A stretch of DNA of 64,000 nt from Botrytis cinerea B05.10 (taxonomy: Eukaryota; Ascomycota; Leotiomycetes; Helotiales; Sclerotiniaceae). The notes beneath the pieces were generated by a model. The model was given only the letters and a program-made list of their open reading frames with translations, did not search any database and was not told where the DNA came from. The stretch lies in NCBI RefSeq assembly GCF_000143535.2, contig NC_037322.1, positions 1,240,001 through 1,304,000 of the forward strand. Direction: 5' to 3'. Position 1 is the first letter of the stretch; each line of letters opens with the position of its first letter. Made by a program: the position numbers and the translations under genes. Positions 44,848 through 57,018 of this stretch are shown here, one piece after another.

Positions 44848-46857
44848 CTATATGTCAAAACTCTCCGGATCCTCTTCCATGAAAATCTTGTACACCCTTC
44901 TACTGATTGTCTTACCAATCCTCGTATCCGTGAGTGCTCCATTCTTGTTCGCCAATTTTCGACACCCTTCCAATGCCGACGAACCATTCTCTTTGAATCC
45001 TTGCAGTAGGGCCTGGGGGGTAGGATACTCGGCCGCTATACCCTCTGCCATCTTCTCTGTTACATGATGTATCTCCTCCAACATTTTGATATACGTATCT
45101 GTGGTATCTTTCCCAGATTTGAACTGACCGCCCGCCATGCAGAAATTCAAACCGATAGCTTCGCGTTGAGCTAGATACGGAATCGTAGATATATGCTTGG
45201 TAAATTGCAGCACCCATTTTGCGCTATCTTGTGTGTTGGTACTCAACCGGTGCTGTACTTTATGGAGAACTTCCAATTTGAGTAAAGAGTCTTCAATGAT
45301 AGTGTCTGCATTTTCAATGTATTCGTCGGCTTGTGTTGCTCTCCTCCTCTGATTGCTACTGGTACCAGCCTCTTCATCCTCTGCTATTCGACTCCTTACT
45401 GCAGCTTGGTACTGTCGGTCTTTGATGTTCCGATTTTTATTTTGCCATGCAGTTAAACCTTCAATAAGGTATATCAACTTGCATGATTCGAATTGTGATT
45501 TAAGGATAGAAACATGAGCATCTAGATCCACATCTCCTCTTCCTAAAGCCATATCAACGAATTTCTTAGCCGGCATGATGCATAGAATGTGCTTTTCGTC
45601 CTTGATTTGCCGTGGTTTGGGTTCCCACATATCACTTTCTTCATTGTATTCCGAAATGACCTTTCGACGCCACTTAATGACTAGATCTGAATTCTCCCAT
45701 TGAGACTGCTGAACATTCAATTCCTTCAGTAAAACATCTATTCTAGTTCTCAGTGCCATATTGCTTTTATCTTGAATGCATGAAGGCAAATCGACAATCA
45801 TTTCTGGAGTCGAAATTTCGGGTTTGGTTCGATCAACGTTGACCTTAGCCAGATCCTTTGCCTTTTCTTTTTCTCGCTCCTTCTCTGCTTTGGCATACTC
45901 TTTGTCGATACGCTTTTGCTCTCTTTCGGCATCCTTTGCCGCTTTTTTTCCTGCTGCACTCGAAGCCTTTTCTTTAGATTTATCGATCTTCTCTCGCTTC
46001 TTCTTTTCAGGTGTTGAATCATCGTCATAATGATGTAGCATCGGCTCTTCAATCGCTTTCAATTGTCTTGGTTGCGGATTCCAGGATTTCAAATTCTCAA
46101 TAGAGGGAAAATCGTCTTCATCCTCGATTTCCAAAAGAATCGGCTTGCTGGCTTTCTTCCGTGGTATCTCCAATTCGTCATCATCATCGTCATATCCAAT
46201 GGAAGATACCTTTCCCTTGACATATCTTGATCGAACAGCGGACGCATCTGGCGAGCTTGTAAACAATAAAGGGTCTGCACCCAAGGAGTTTGATCTGTTT
46301 AAACTGTACTTAGGCGGTCTTGCTTTACTTGTTTGGACGGACTCAATATTCGAAACGGTACGTTTGTATCCGCCTGCAGCCCTTGGAGCTTTATCATTTC
46401 GCGGTGATGCTTTCTGTCGTTTCGCAGGCGGTGGAGAGGTAAATGGGTCGTCTGAGTCTGTTATTTCGATAGGAGCATTGTCGCCTTGGCGTTGCTTCGT
46501 GTTTCCAGTATCCCGCTTTGCAGATGCGCTATTCAATACAGAACCAATTGTCGTGTCGAAATCATCAGACCACAATTGAAGTTCATTGCCATCGTCAAGT
46601 TGTATTGTCTTGGGACCTTTTGGTTTGGGAGATCGTATCGACGGACTTGGTGGCGGGGCCTTCGCTGCCTCAATACTTGTCGAATCATCTAGATTGGCAA
46701 AACTGAAGTCAAAGAGCTGGACTGTAGGTGGTTTTGGAATACTCTGCGATAGGTCTTTGAGTGGAGCTTTGGGAGCGACACCAGGTGCGACTTTGGCGCG
46801 AGTCTTTGGCAGTTCTGGCTCTGGACTCGAACTTATCAAATCAATAAATTCCTGCAT
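44848..46857 (-). CDS. EME1: Crossover junction endonuclease subunit EME1 (MMS4 orthologue)
   Basis: Intronless, 669 aa. The N-terminal ~280 residues are disordered with Ser/Pro motifs and acidic patches (DDDDDELEIP). A long Lys/Glu/Arg-rich helix or coiled coil (EKKKREKIDKSKEK to EKEREKEKAKD) spans about 285-345. The C-terminal half is ERCC4-like: LVIKWRRKVISEYNEESDMW, CIMPAKKFVDMALG, CKLIYLIEGLTAWQNKNRN, and a helix-hairpin-helix-type end (YPTPQALLQGFKEN, RIGKTISRRVYKIFM). EME1 pairs with MUS81 to cut branched DNA during recombination; it lacks the catalytic ERKxxxD motif, and none is seen here. It acts in the nucleus. The start Met lies at 46857; MQEFIDLISSSPEPE resembles the SUMO-interacting/phospho-acidic starts of EME1 proteins. 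Transcribed divergently from the NLR-like gene. Confidence 0.9.
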   Translation of the reverse strand: MQEFIDLISSSPEPELPKTRAKVAPGVAPKAPLKDLSQSIPKPPTVQLFDFSFANLDDSTSIEAAKAPPPSPSIRSPKPKGPKTIQLDDGNELQLWSDDFDTTIGSVLNSASAKRDTGNTKQRQGDNAPIEITDSDDPFTSPPPAKRQKASPRNDKAPRAAGGYKRTVSNIESVQTSKARPPKYSLNRSNSLGADPLLFTSSPDASAVRSRYVKGKVSSIGYDDDDDELEIPRKKASKPILLEIEDEDDFPSIENLKSWNPQPRQLKAIEEPMLHHYDDDSTPEKKKREKIDKSKEKASSAAGKKAAKDAEREQKRIDKEYAKAEKEREKEKAKDLAKVNVDRTKPEISTPEMIVDLPSCIQDKSNMALRTRIDVLLKELNVQQSQWENSDLVIKWRRKVISEYNEESDMWEPKPRQIKDEKHILCIMPAKKFVDMALGRGDVDLDAHVSILKSQFESCKLIYLIEGLTAWQNKNRNIKDRQYQAAVRSRIAEDEEAGTSSNQRRRATQADEYIENADTIIEDSLLKLEVLHKVQHRLSTNTQDSAKWVLQFTKHISTIPYLAQREAIGLNFCMAGGQFKSGKDTTDTYIKMLEEIHHVTEKMAEGIAAEYPTPQALLQGFKENGSSALEGCRKLANKNGALTDTRIGKTISRRVYKIFMEEDPESFDI

Positions 46858-47659
46858 TTTATTGAGATGGGAATTGGATTATGCCGATAGAAATGCCTGA
46901 AATCATGTGAGCCCAATCCAGAAGTAACGCCAACTATTACGTTGAATTGAAAGAAAGCAAAGCAAGACAATTGACGGCATAGACAAAGATTCTAATTAGA
47001 TTTGTGTTTTGTTTGCAATTTGTGTCACGGAACTGTCAACGCGACCTCGACACGCTAGAGCTCGTTATCACGTGATATAACCTATGGAGAATCTTGTTTG
47101 TGCCCATCAGATATCGCCGGCAACACGCAATTCTTGACTCCTCTCTGCCCCCAGGTCCTCTGGCTTCATTCTCGAGCTCCCACGCAACATCACATTCATA
47201 GGCCAACACATTGCCAGCTCTCTATTCCAAAGCATTTGAATAACACAAACACCAATAAGCTGTACTTTTGCAACCTCTTCGGTGGCTTAGATCACATAGC
47301 CCATCTGATTTACAAATCACGATGCAACTTCACCAAGGAATGGTGTAGTTGACGCGCTGGCCGCTGGCTTGCATATATCGGATAATCTACAACATAATAT
47401 GGCCTATGAAATGTGCTGCAGTGGCAAGCTGACAAGACGGGGCTTTGCTCCCTGTACTATTTGTTGCTCCATCAAGAGGCTGCGCACATAAAGCTACTGT
47501 CTTACGAAGATTTCTATGTCAATATTACATTCAAGCATTTCATGAATTCTCCATCCGATACTTTATCGCAAAGATCGCTCTTTTTGTACTATATACGTGT
47601 GTGCGTGTGCGTGTGCGTGTGTATGTATGTCGTAAGATATATCAATTTGTGTTTCGAAT
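46858..47659. promoter_or_regulatory. Divergent promoter region, EME1 / NLR-like gene
   Basis: 800 bases shared by two divergent genes. A TATCACGTGATA palindrome lies at about 47067-47078, roughly 215 bases from the EME1 start. A GTGTGC-type short repeat (47597-47628) sits 30 bases before the NLR start. CACGTG palindromes are bound by bHLH factors of the Cbf1 type in fungi; binding here is inference. Confidence 0.45.
47597..47628 (+). repeat. GT/GC microsatellite in 5' leader
   Basis: Alternating GTGTGC units followed by GTATGTATGT, immediately upstream of the NLR-like start codon. Confidence 0.85.
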
Positions 47660-50600
47660 ATGGATCCGTTATCTATCTTGGGCGCCATCGCCGCCTCCTC
47701 TCAAATCGCCCAGCAAAGCTACGATGCCATTAAATTCTTAAACGATATCAAAACACAAATGAAAAATGGCCCGAAGAAGATTCGTGGGCAAATACAACAC
47801 ATTGAGCAATTCATCAATCTTCTAGTATTGGTTATGAAGAATACTTCTTTGCAAACCTCCGAAGTTTCTTTGGTTGTGAAAACTTGTTCTAATTCTGCAC
47901 AAGATATCAAGGACAGCCTTGAAAGTTATCTTGCTACTCCGGATGATGGAAAGAGGGTAAAATTGCGAAAAGCATTTACAGGAGTGAGAGCAGAAAAAAA
48001 GATATCCTCTATGATTGCGGATCTCGAAAGAGAGAAGTCCTTGTTGAGTCTCTATATCCAAAAGATTGATTTGTAAGAGCGCCCAACTATGACAGATTCG
48101 CTCTACTGATTTCCAAAGATCTCTCTTGCAGAAAGTTGATCTCAATGCAAAAGACATAAAATTGACGGTTGGTGCGGTTGCAAATGATGTTACGGATGTC
48201 AAATCTATACTTATATCGGTAACCAAACAAATTGCTACATTACCACATAAATACCAACTAATACTTACTTAGATGAATTCTGGATCAAGTGTTATCGCTC
48301 ACACGGAGAACAATAACAAGAGTCACTTCATCGTGCCAAATCGCCGTGTTAGTGGCTTTATTGGGCGTGAAGATATCCTAGACAAGATCGAAAAAGGATT
48401 ATCTTCTGAATCTGAGCCCCGTATCGTTGTTCTTCGGGGATTGGGAGGCCAAGGTAAAACTCAAATTGCACTCGAGTATTGCCATCGTGCAAGAAAGAAT
48501 AATATTCGAGCCATATTCTGGATTGATGCAACATCCGAGAGCACTGTCAATAAAGATTTCAAGTCAGTACTGGAGCGTATCAGAAGCCCAGCTGACTCAA
48601 CACAAGATGACCAAGTGGTTACCTCTGTGTTGAATAGGCTTCGGGACTGGGGTGAGCCATGGCTAATCGTTTTCGATAATCATGACGACCCGTCAAGTTT
48701 TCATTTGCTCGATTTCATGCCATCAGGGCAATATGGGCGAATTTTGATCACGAGTAGACACGCAGATACTGCCTTCCTGGCTGAAGGAGATCATGATATT
48801 GAGCTACATGGGCTCCCAAAAAATGATGCTTGTAGTCTTCTCATCAAACAAAGCCGGGTAAGCGATACCGCATCGCGCGACGACGCATACGCTATCGTTG
48901 ATCGCTTGGGGTATCATGCACTAGCTATTACACAAGCAGGATCATATATTCAAACTCAAAAGATCCAATTATCCCAATTTATGGATAACTATAATCGCCA
49001 ACGAGAATTAATTTTACGGGAAACTCCACGAATGTCACAGTATCGGCGTAAGATTGGGGAGGCTGCGGACGAAACGGCATTGAATGTCTTTACAACCTGG
49101 GAACTCTCCTACCAGCAATTCGAGACGCTTGATGACGAGAAGAAGTACAAGTCAAAGATTCTGACTTTGTTTGCTTTTTTCAATTGTCAAAATATATCCC
49201 AACGATTATTTGAGAATTATTGCACAAGAGAACTCTTCTCCAAGCCCAAAGTGAGGGAGATCGATAAACCTTTACTCTTGTTTGTTGACGAAGAAAACAA
49301 ATGGGATGAACAAAAGTTTGTGGATATTTTGAATGATCTCTCTCGACTGTCCCTAATCCAAAGCTGGTATAGAGACGAGAATAACCATTGTCATCTGTCT
49401 CTACACCCTTTGGTTCAGGACTGGATCCGCGTGCGCGCTTCTCCAGAACTATGCTTTGAATCCGCGGTTCTCAGCACGTATGTTGTGGCAACGGTTCTGA
49501 ACCAATGTTACTCTCAAGAAACATACACAATGCCCTTATCACTGCGGCAGGAAATCCTATCCCATCTTAGTTTGCATGAAGAAAATCAAGATTTGATGGT
49601 GACACTCAAAAAAGATGAAGGATTCAGTAGATGTTTGTTATATCTATCTTATTCACGGTATACGAGTTTCTACGATGACTGCGGATTATATAGAGAATCC
49701 GAGAAGACTGCGCAACAATGGGTGTCAACGAGTTCGCTGGTGAATGGACCGGAGGACGATATTACTTTGAATGCTCGTAGCTGGCTATCAGTTGTGTTGG
49801 GTCGTCAAAAAAAATTTGAAGAAGCATTTCATATAGACCGAGAGGTACTAAAGTTTTGTAGAAAAAAATACGGTTCTGAAGATTTGAATGTATTGATACA
49901 CACACACAACATTGCATGGAGTCTAATGGAAAGAGGTCAACTTGTTAAGGCCGAGAAGATTTTCAGAAGAGTCATCGAGGCGAAAGAAAGGCTTTTCGGA
50001 CATGACGTTGTAACGACATTGGCAAGTATCTTGGGCCTTGCTGAAGTTCTCCGAAGTGCTAGGAAATACGCTGATGCTGAAGCCCTTTACCGGAACTTGG
50101 TCCACGACGGCCAAAGAATATTTGGAACGAATCATCCTGAAACGATTCTCTACATGAGAGAACTAGGCTATGTTCTCGAGGATCAAAGAAAATATTCCGA
50201 ATCCCTTTCATATTATGAAATTGTTCATACGCATGATCTAAAAACATTGGGGCCTAACAGTCCCAACACATTAGCTGCGGAGCGTAATTACGTGGCAGTA
50301 CGCAAGAAACTCGAACAGCAATTGCAGCGCGAACAGAGGAAAGCCAGAAAGGGATCATCAACAAGTCTGCCCTCTGATTCCGAAAGCGATACAGAATCCG
50401 AAGTCTCTGAGCTAGGTGATGAATCCATTTTCTCCACATACGAGCGAAATTTACTCTGGTCATCTGATTCGGATACAGAGCAAGTTTTTTTTTGTATTTC
50501 TAAAGGAGAGGAGGAAGAAAGTGCGAAAGAACACGTGGAAGATGATGTAGATCCAATCATTGGGACAGAAAGCGAAGCCAGTGATATCCAAATGCCCGAA

Positions 50601-50690
50601 GGTCTAAAAGATAGACGGAAAGCAAGCCATGATTCAATTCCAGAAGAGGAGAAGCACAAGCTCGAGGCAGATGAACATCTGAAAGATTGA
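47660..50690 (+). CDS. NLR-like STAND protein: N-terminal effector-like domain, NB-ARC, TPR
   Basis: Three exons: 47660-48072, 48119-48218 and 48273-50690; 976 aa. Residues 1-170 are helical (DPLSILGAIAASSQIAQQSYDAI...) and resemble the fungal N-terminal domains of STAND proteins (HeLo-like/SesA type). NB-ARC: P-loop GLGGQGKT at 227-234, Walker B LIVFDN at 302-307, GRILITSR at 326-333, a GLPL-like GYHALAI at 384-390 and an MHD-equivalent LHPLVQDW at 548-555. About four 42-residue TPRs of the kinesin-light-chain type span 665-850. The C-terminus (860-976) is Ser/Asp/Glu-rich. Such proteins are oligomerising ATP switches in fungal non-self recognition and regulated cell death; the trigger here is unknown. 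Intron 1 (46 bp) must end at AAAG to keep frame; intron 2 (54 bp) has CTAATAC and TTAG. The ATG at 48273 alone would lose the N-terminal domain. Confidence 0.88.
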
Positions 50691-51720
50691 GGAGAATCTG
50701 ATATATGGAGACTACAATCGGCAAAGAAGAGAGAAAGAGGGGGGCGGGGGAAGTTGTTTGTCACTGGAGACTAATGGAAATGCTTTATTTCGACAAGGAT
50801 AACATGCGACGTCAGCATGAGCTTCTATATCTTTCTTTTTGTTCGAGAGATACAAATATGTAGAATCACACTGATAGCGCATCTTTTTTAACCTCTTATT
50901 TTCACGGAGCCTGTTCATACCCATCTAGTCAGTTTAAAGTTACGGAAAAACAATATTTTCAACCATCTCATCCTCTAAAATCTGTTTCTAGTGTCTTTCC
51001 CATCGCCATTTAAACAAGCAATCACCAATCTTACAATCAACCTGTTACCTTTTTATAACTGCCCGTCGCGTAGTAGTTATTCCATCTTCATCAATTTTTC
51101 ATCTCCAGAAGCTTCATATTCCTTTCCTGCTCCTTACAATTTCCAATGACATGTTCATCCTCTTCTCCTGCAAGGCTTCCAGATCCCTACGTACATAGAA
51201 TACTATTCAATACCCAAGTATGCATTCATCACTACCAAAACATCTCATCTCATCTCAGCAACCTCACAACGCCCATAAACTCCAAACATCAAAAACCACA
51301 GATCCCCAAAAACAAAAATTAAGCGAAAGACGATATAGAATTTCAAAAACTACCCAAAACAAGCTACAAAGATAGCCCCGAAGAAAAGAGTGACTTCAGA
51401 ACCTTAACCAACACACCCACCCCCTTTTTCAAAAAAAAAAAAAAAAAATCACAAAAAACGTGTGTTTAAAATAAGAAGTGAGATGATCGAGAATATTCCA
51501 AATGGGATATTTCAGAAATCATCTCACAACCTGCGTGAAAATGAATGGAAAATCACTTCCTCTCTCTTAGCAAGAAAATCTCCCGATCTTACTCCCACCC
51601 CCATTCAAATCAGCACTCCATTTTCCGCACCAACTCAAACTTCCATCCTCACAACCCCATCTCAAACCCCCGCCTATCTACTCCCCTCCCCTTCCCTTCT
51701 CTCTCATCTCTCACAACCAC
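50691..51720. other. 3' space between convergent genes
   Basis: About 1 kb between the NLR-like and dioxygenase genes. Contains an A17 tract near 51431-51449. No gene seen. Confidence 0.55.
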
Positions 51721-53181
51721 TCAAACCACCGTTGTCCCTACATCACTACTGCTCGTCAGCGTCGCCGCTCCACTACTCGTCGCAGTCGGTCTTCCGGGAC
51801 GCGTCCCATTCGGTCCTCCGGGAAACGTACCATTAGGAGGTGCCCCCCCTGGTCCACCACCACCACCGCCGCCAGCAACAGGCACACCTCCATCAGAAGT
51901 CAACGCTGCAGCAGCTTGGATGGATCCAGCACGAGTAGGATCGATACCGAATGCGATCCAGCCGAAGAGACCTTCGGAGAGGGTAGAGCCTAGGAGAGAA
52001 TATTCGACGACGGGGTCGCCGAGGGCGGCTTCTTGGACTAGTGGGAAGAGGGTGTTAGTTGGGGGGTTATGAACTGAAACTTATGATATGATACATGAGA
52101 AGAGGAAAGAAAGAGCTTCACGTACGGAAAATCCCATCATTGGCATTGGTAGTCGATCCCGGGTTCGGATTTGTCGAGTAAGGAGTCAACGCCTCGATCT
52201 GATTCGAAAGCGAGGTATCGAAGAAAATCTGGCCGATGTGCGAGACTGTCGAGCCTTGATATGTGCCGTTTGGGAATGCTCTGTTGTGCGTAATATTATC
52301 AGTATTATTCTCCACTTCCAATACACCAAAAGAGATTTCGGTTGCAGACTAAGAAGCAGAGGAAGATGGAGAGAGAGAACTCACGTTCCACCAACATGAG
52401 TCGCAACATGAATATGCTGGGTTCTCCCCTGATAATGCCCCGGATAAAACGCCGTGAACTGGGTCGCGCCCTCCGAACCCGTCGCCTGAATGCCCCGCGC
52501 AAACGTCGCATTAATATTTCCCGGCACCGACGCATCCGTCACACCACTATACGTGCCTGTGCTATTCGCATACCAAAAATCGACGTAGACATCCGAGACC
52601 GGCTCGCAAGTCGACGTGTCGATGACTTGGATATCGAGGATCAGATCGATGCCCGATTGGATGGCGGCTTCACGCACGTCGGCCCGGATGTATTCGCCGG
52701 TGACGTAGAAGGGGCCTTCGGTTACTTCGGGCACGAGGATGCAGGAATTGTTGCCGGTGAAGATGTCGGTGAAGCTGTCGGTGGGGGAGTATGTGGTGGT
52801 GGAGAGGTGGTTGGTGTTGAGGACGGTGCCGGCGTCGCGTGCGGAGAGCTCGGGGAGATCGCGGAGTTTGATGATGGAGGCGTCTGGGTTGGTTAGTGGG
52901 GATTAGGAGATGAAGGGAGGGAGTGAAGGAATGAATGGAGGTTTACCAGTGGGGAGACCACGCTTGGCTCGTTCGTTCTTGAGGATTTCGTGTCTTCTGT
53001 CGGTGGTGCGTTGATGATGACCTCGAGCCTTGAGCTTGGAGTAGCAGCTGCTGATATCCCTCTTGTGGAATTCATGAGCTCTTGCAATATGAGCGATTTC
53101 TTCGTTAATGTCATGTCCTGGATGTGCTTGCACAGCAACCAAGGAGGCCAACGTGGGGATGGCAAGATGTGTGAAATGCAT
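51721..53181 (-). CDS. Secreted intradiol ring-cleavage dioxygenase-like protein
   Basis: Four exons: 52947-53181, 52385-52883, 52126-52280 and 51721-52037; 401 aa. The signal peptide is MHFTHLAIPTLASLVAVQA, followed by a propeptide-like His/Lys/Arg-rich region with HKRD, a possible KR processing site. The dioxygenase core includes VPEVTEGPFYVTGEYIRAD, DVYVDFWYANSTGTYSG and YPGHYQGRTQHIHVATH; the Tyr of FWYAN and the His residues of the last segment are candidate Fe(III) ligands. Intradiol dioxygenases open catechol-type rings between the hydroxyls. Extracellular members are common in plant- and wood-associated fungi, so an aromatic or plant phenolic substrate is inferred. The C-terminal ~50 residues are Gly/Pro/Thr-rich (AGGGGGGGPGGAPP) and low in complexity. 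Introns are 63, 104 and 88 bp. Confidence 0.92.
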
Positions 53182-54492
53182 GGTGAATAGAATACGCAAG
53201 AGAAAAGAGGTTGATGAGCTTGTGGATTCTTCTATTTCTACAGGACGACGTTCTTCATATATATATACATAATTTTGACCCGTTTCAAAAGCTCTGTAGC
53301 AATTTGTTTTTCCAATATCACGTCTTCCAGACGCCAACTTGCAAAACAAAATGACATCTTGATGTCGACAGCGCCAAGACTTCCACGATCTTCCCAGCAA
53401 GGCAATTTCAATTCGTCCAGACAGGATATACTTTTCCCGCGAACGACGTCGACAGAATCGAGTAGGTGATTGATTTTGGAGGATATTGAGGATCCTCCCA
53501 AGAAAAAGGTACACGCGTCCAAATGATTTGGATTGGTTTTGAGGATATATTTCCACCACCGCAGGCCTGATTCTATATCAAAGTGTCTGGGATACCTGTC
53601 GAAACCATGCAGAATTGAGATTCTCCATGCTCGTGCTACAGAAGCGCCATCTTGGCGATATAGGGAGGGATCCAAGACACATCCAATTCGTCATACAAGA
53701 ACAGTAATGCAAGAAAGTTGATTGGAAAATCATCTTCGAGAATGTCATTCCAGCATCGGAGAAATATTTCTCAATGGGAAGGAGACAGGAACATTGTCTT
53801 GGTGATTGCCCTTAGAAGGTATTGGTGCGATAAATAGCACTTGGCAACTGCAATACCAAAGGATAGAACCTACCCAAGCATTAATTACGCACACATACAG
53901 ACATGTATGAAACAACCTTTGAATTGCTTGTGATTAGCCGCACAGAGGAAAAAAAACTACCGGCAGATGCAGGATTTCCTGGAGAAGGAAAGGATGAGGA
54001 GAAATATATGGGATGGCATAGAGAGCTGACGAAGCCTCTCTAGGTTCATAAATCAACAATACAATGTGATATGAGCCCATACTTATACTTGAGGTATGAG
54101 TGACATTCACATCGCACAAGATTGGCTGCGCTTACTTAAGACAGCATATAATTCCTGGATATTTGCATATTAAAATATCGTCACGGGGAAAATATGGATA
54201 TGCCAATTACAATATCAAAGTGAAGATTGGACAATGATGACATTATTTCGCAGGCAAAACAGATGGGAGATGTTCATGGTATTTTGAATCCATTTGTTGT
54301 GGTTTGGCAGAAATGAAATCAGTCACCCAAGCCGACTGACGCCATCCGATAATTTACCGAATCCATACATGCCAAAACAATTTCACCACCAAAAAAGCGA
54401 ACATATCCCGGATTCCTCGAGTAAAATTCTCGACCCATCATAGATGATAAAATATTGCAAAAGAACAAAAGAGCGATCAATGTAGGAGGTAT
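53182..54492. other. Intergenic, upstream of dioxygenase gene
   Basis: No supported gene. A plausible TATA-type ATATATATA lies at about 53257-53266, some 80 bases upstream of the dioxygenase start. Confidence 0.5.
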
Positions 54493-54564
54493 TGAACCAC
54501 ACCCGATTTGAACGGATAACCTTTCGATCTGGAGTCGAACGCGCTACCGTTGCGCCAGCGGTCC
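54493..54564 (-). tRNA. tRNA-Trp (anticodon CCA), no intron
   Basis: 72 nt on the minus strand starting GGACCGCTGGCGC. The D arm is GCGC-AACGGTA-GCGC. The anticodon stem TTCGA/TCGAA encloses the loop CTCCAGA, so the anticodon is CCA. The T arm is ATCCG-TTCAAAT-CGGGT. The acceptor pairs GGACCGC with GTGGTTC (two G-U pairs), and the discriminator is A. CCA is not encoded. There is no insertion after position 37. Confidence 0.93.
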
Positions 54565-56992
54565 TATTGATCTGGGAGTTTCACTTTGTCAACTACTATA
54601 TTCAAAAATCCAAGATGCGATTCGAAAATCAGGCTCAAAATGGCACGTGAGACAATGAATGTGATCCAATTAAACTAAACCAAAGTGGATGTTGAGGAAT
54701 GTTGCACATCTCCAAATTGTCACCAAAAATTCTGTGGCATTTTTCTGACGGACATCAAGTCGACTTGAGAGCAGTAGTTTATTTGCGTTTTACGTGCCTT
54801 TCAATGAAGCTATTCATATAACAATTCATTATTCTCATCAGGTTTAGAAACTGTGTTTATTTACATAGCTTTCAAAGACATTTATGATAATTCTATAATA
54901 AGAAACAATCTTTACAATAGGCCTCAGTATATATCCTATATTGCAATTGAAAAGATCTATGTAGTAGCTAGTACTGTGCCGTCCCTAACTTGTAGATAGT
55001 AAAATGCTGAACGGATATCTACACTTCTCCATCGCCAGTAATATGCATACATATTCAATTGTAATCCCTTATATTTCCACCCAGCTACATTCCAAATTGA
55101 CAATTACCTATTTGCTGGTGCTGCTTGTTATAATTGTCTATGACCTTCGGAATATAAGAACAATCTCGATGATTTTATTCTTTCCAATAATTGTGTCCAT
55201 GTGAATCCAGGCCATGAAATCTTCATTCCCAAATTTATGCTTTGAGTGCAATAATGGTGTATACAGAGTATAGTGGAAACGTCAACGACGTATTGGTTGA
55301 ATGTTCGAGATGAAAACAAGCAAATATCTGAGCTGACGAGTCCCTCGACTAGAGGCGTCAAGACCTCAATCCCGCCCCAATATAAAAACGAAAATCAATC
55401 GTCTTTACATACCTATCAGAGAAAGTAACTTTTCATCCATCATGAATCGATCGAGATAAAGTTTTGCTACGTACATTAAGGACAAGGCTGCGCAGTCTAA
55501 TCGTATTCTAATCCTTATATCCTGTGGATCTTAACCGTCCTGATTCAGGGATTTTTGCATTAGCATGCTAACGATTTTCTTCTCCTACTTAATATTGCTG
55601 TCGCTAGACTGCGACTCAACAAGGAAACCCTATCTAGAGTATAGAAATAACGACGTCGTCGTGGGGTAGACGAATCTACTTCGGAGCATAAATCGATGTT
55701 GTGAACAACCGCGAAGACGAAAACCCAGTCACCTGGAAGCTGGGACGATTAATACGAATACGACTTAAAATACGTGGAGAAGGAAGAAATATCAAACAAG
55801 AACGTAGTACGTACTGTTGAGAATTGCATGCCGCCACAACCTGTCAGAAGGCATACTGTCACCATCCATTTCATCTGATGTTCAAAATATGACCAATACG
55901 CAGACTGATAGCTTGTTTATTCGATACCATGACTCTTGGATGTTCAGATCTATGATTTAGCTTGGCCAATGAGATTGCTGATTCGATATTTGTTGTAGTA
56001 GTAATTTGGGGTGCCACTGGTCATGAGCAAGCATATCCTTACTTGATAATGAAGAGATCGCGAAGGAGCTTTTTACTTGATACTCTCCACACGTACATAA
56101 CGAGATAACCAAGGGAGTACCCACTGCTCAACTATTAATTCTTATCGAAGAAGTCGCGCAGTCTCGGCGCACATGGTTCTGCCATCATCAAATGTGCCAT
56201 TATTCGTTGTTGTCGGCTAGACTTGTTGCCCGTATGCTTAGATGCGGGAACTTGGGGAGATCCCTTGATGCTAGAATGAGTATTTTTCTCATCAAGGTAT
56301 CTAGGCGATCTTGGGACAAAATTGGGGCGGAAACCTCTGTCAAAAAAGTATGCTTGGGAGACTTTCATTCTGTACCGTAAAATCCGATTCCTCCACCCGA
56401 TTGTTATAGCGCACGAAGAACTGAATCATGACTGCATGATCTCATCCTTGGTGTATTGCAGGTCTTGCTGAAATGCCGAGCTGCCACACTCTCTTGGAAA
56501 CTGCCGCGATAAATATCTCAAGGCGATAAGGTTCCACAAATGTCTATATAGGTGCATCGGTGGTGGCAATCTCCATGCCACCTGTGGGTTTTGCATGGAC
56601 GCGGACAAACAGAACTATTTGGGTTGGCCGGGTCAATGCGTGCGTGATATCTGTGTCGTGATACCGTGATACGAAAGTTTTTGATAGTGCTGACCGACGG
56701 TATTGCTGTCACAGAGATTGACCGATGAGGGAGGAGTTCATGCTCAAGTGCAAAACCTGGAGACGAAAATTCATGCAACCAGTATGTAAACTTTGTGATG
56801 GATTAAAGTTAGTGATTTGCTCAAATATTAATATAAAGCACTTCGGGATGGTGACGAATCGAGGTCAGTGTCAAGGCTCGAGTTTGGTACCGACCGGAGC
56901 CGTGTCAATGATCCATGGGTCAACAGTTGCTGCTTTGGGATGACATTTTTATTTTGTTTTGAGGAACCAACAGTGGGCTCTTGCATTGCACA

Positions 56993-57018
56993 TTGCACGT
57001 TGCACGTTGCACGTTGCC
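56993..57018. repeat. TTGCACG short tandem repeat
   Basis: Three to four units of TTGCACG or close variants (TTGCCCA follows). Confidence 0.8.
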
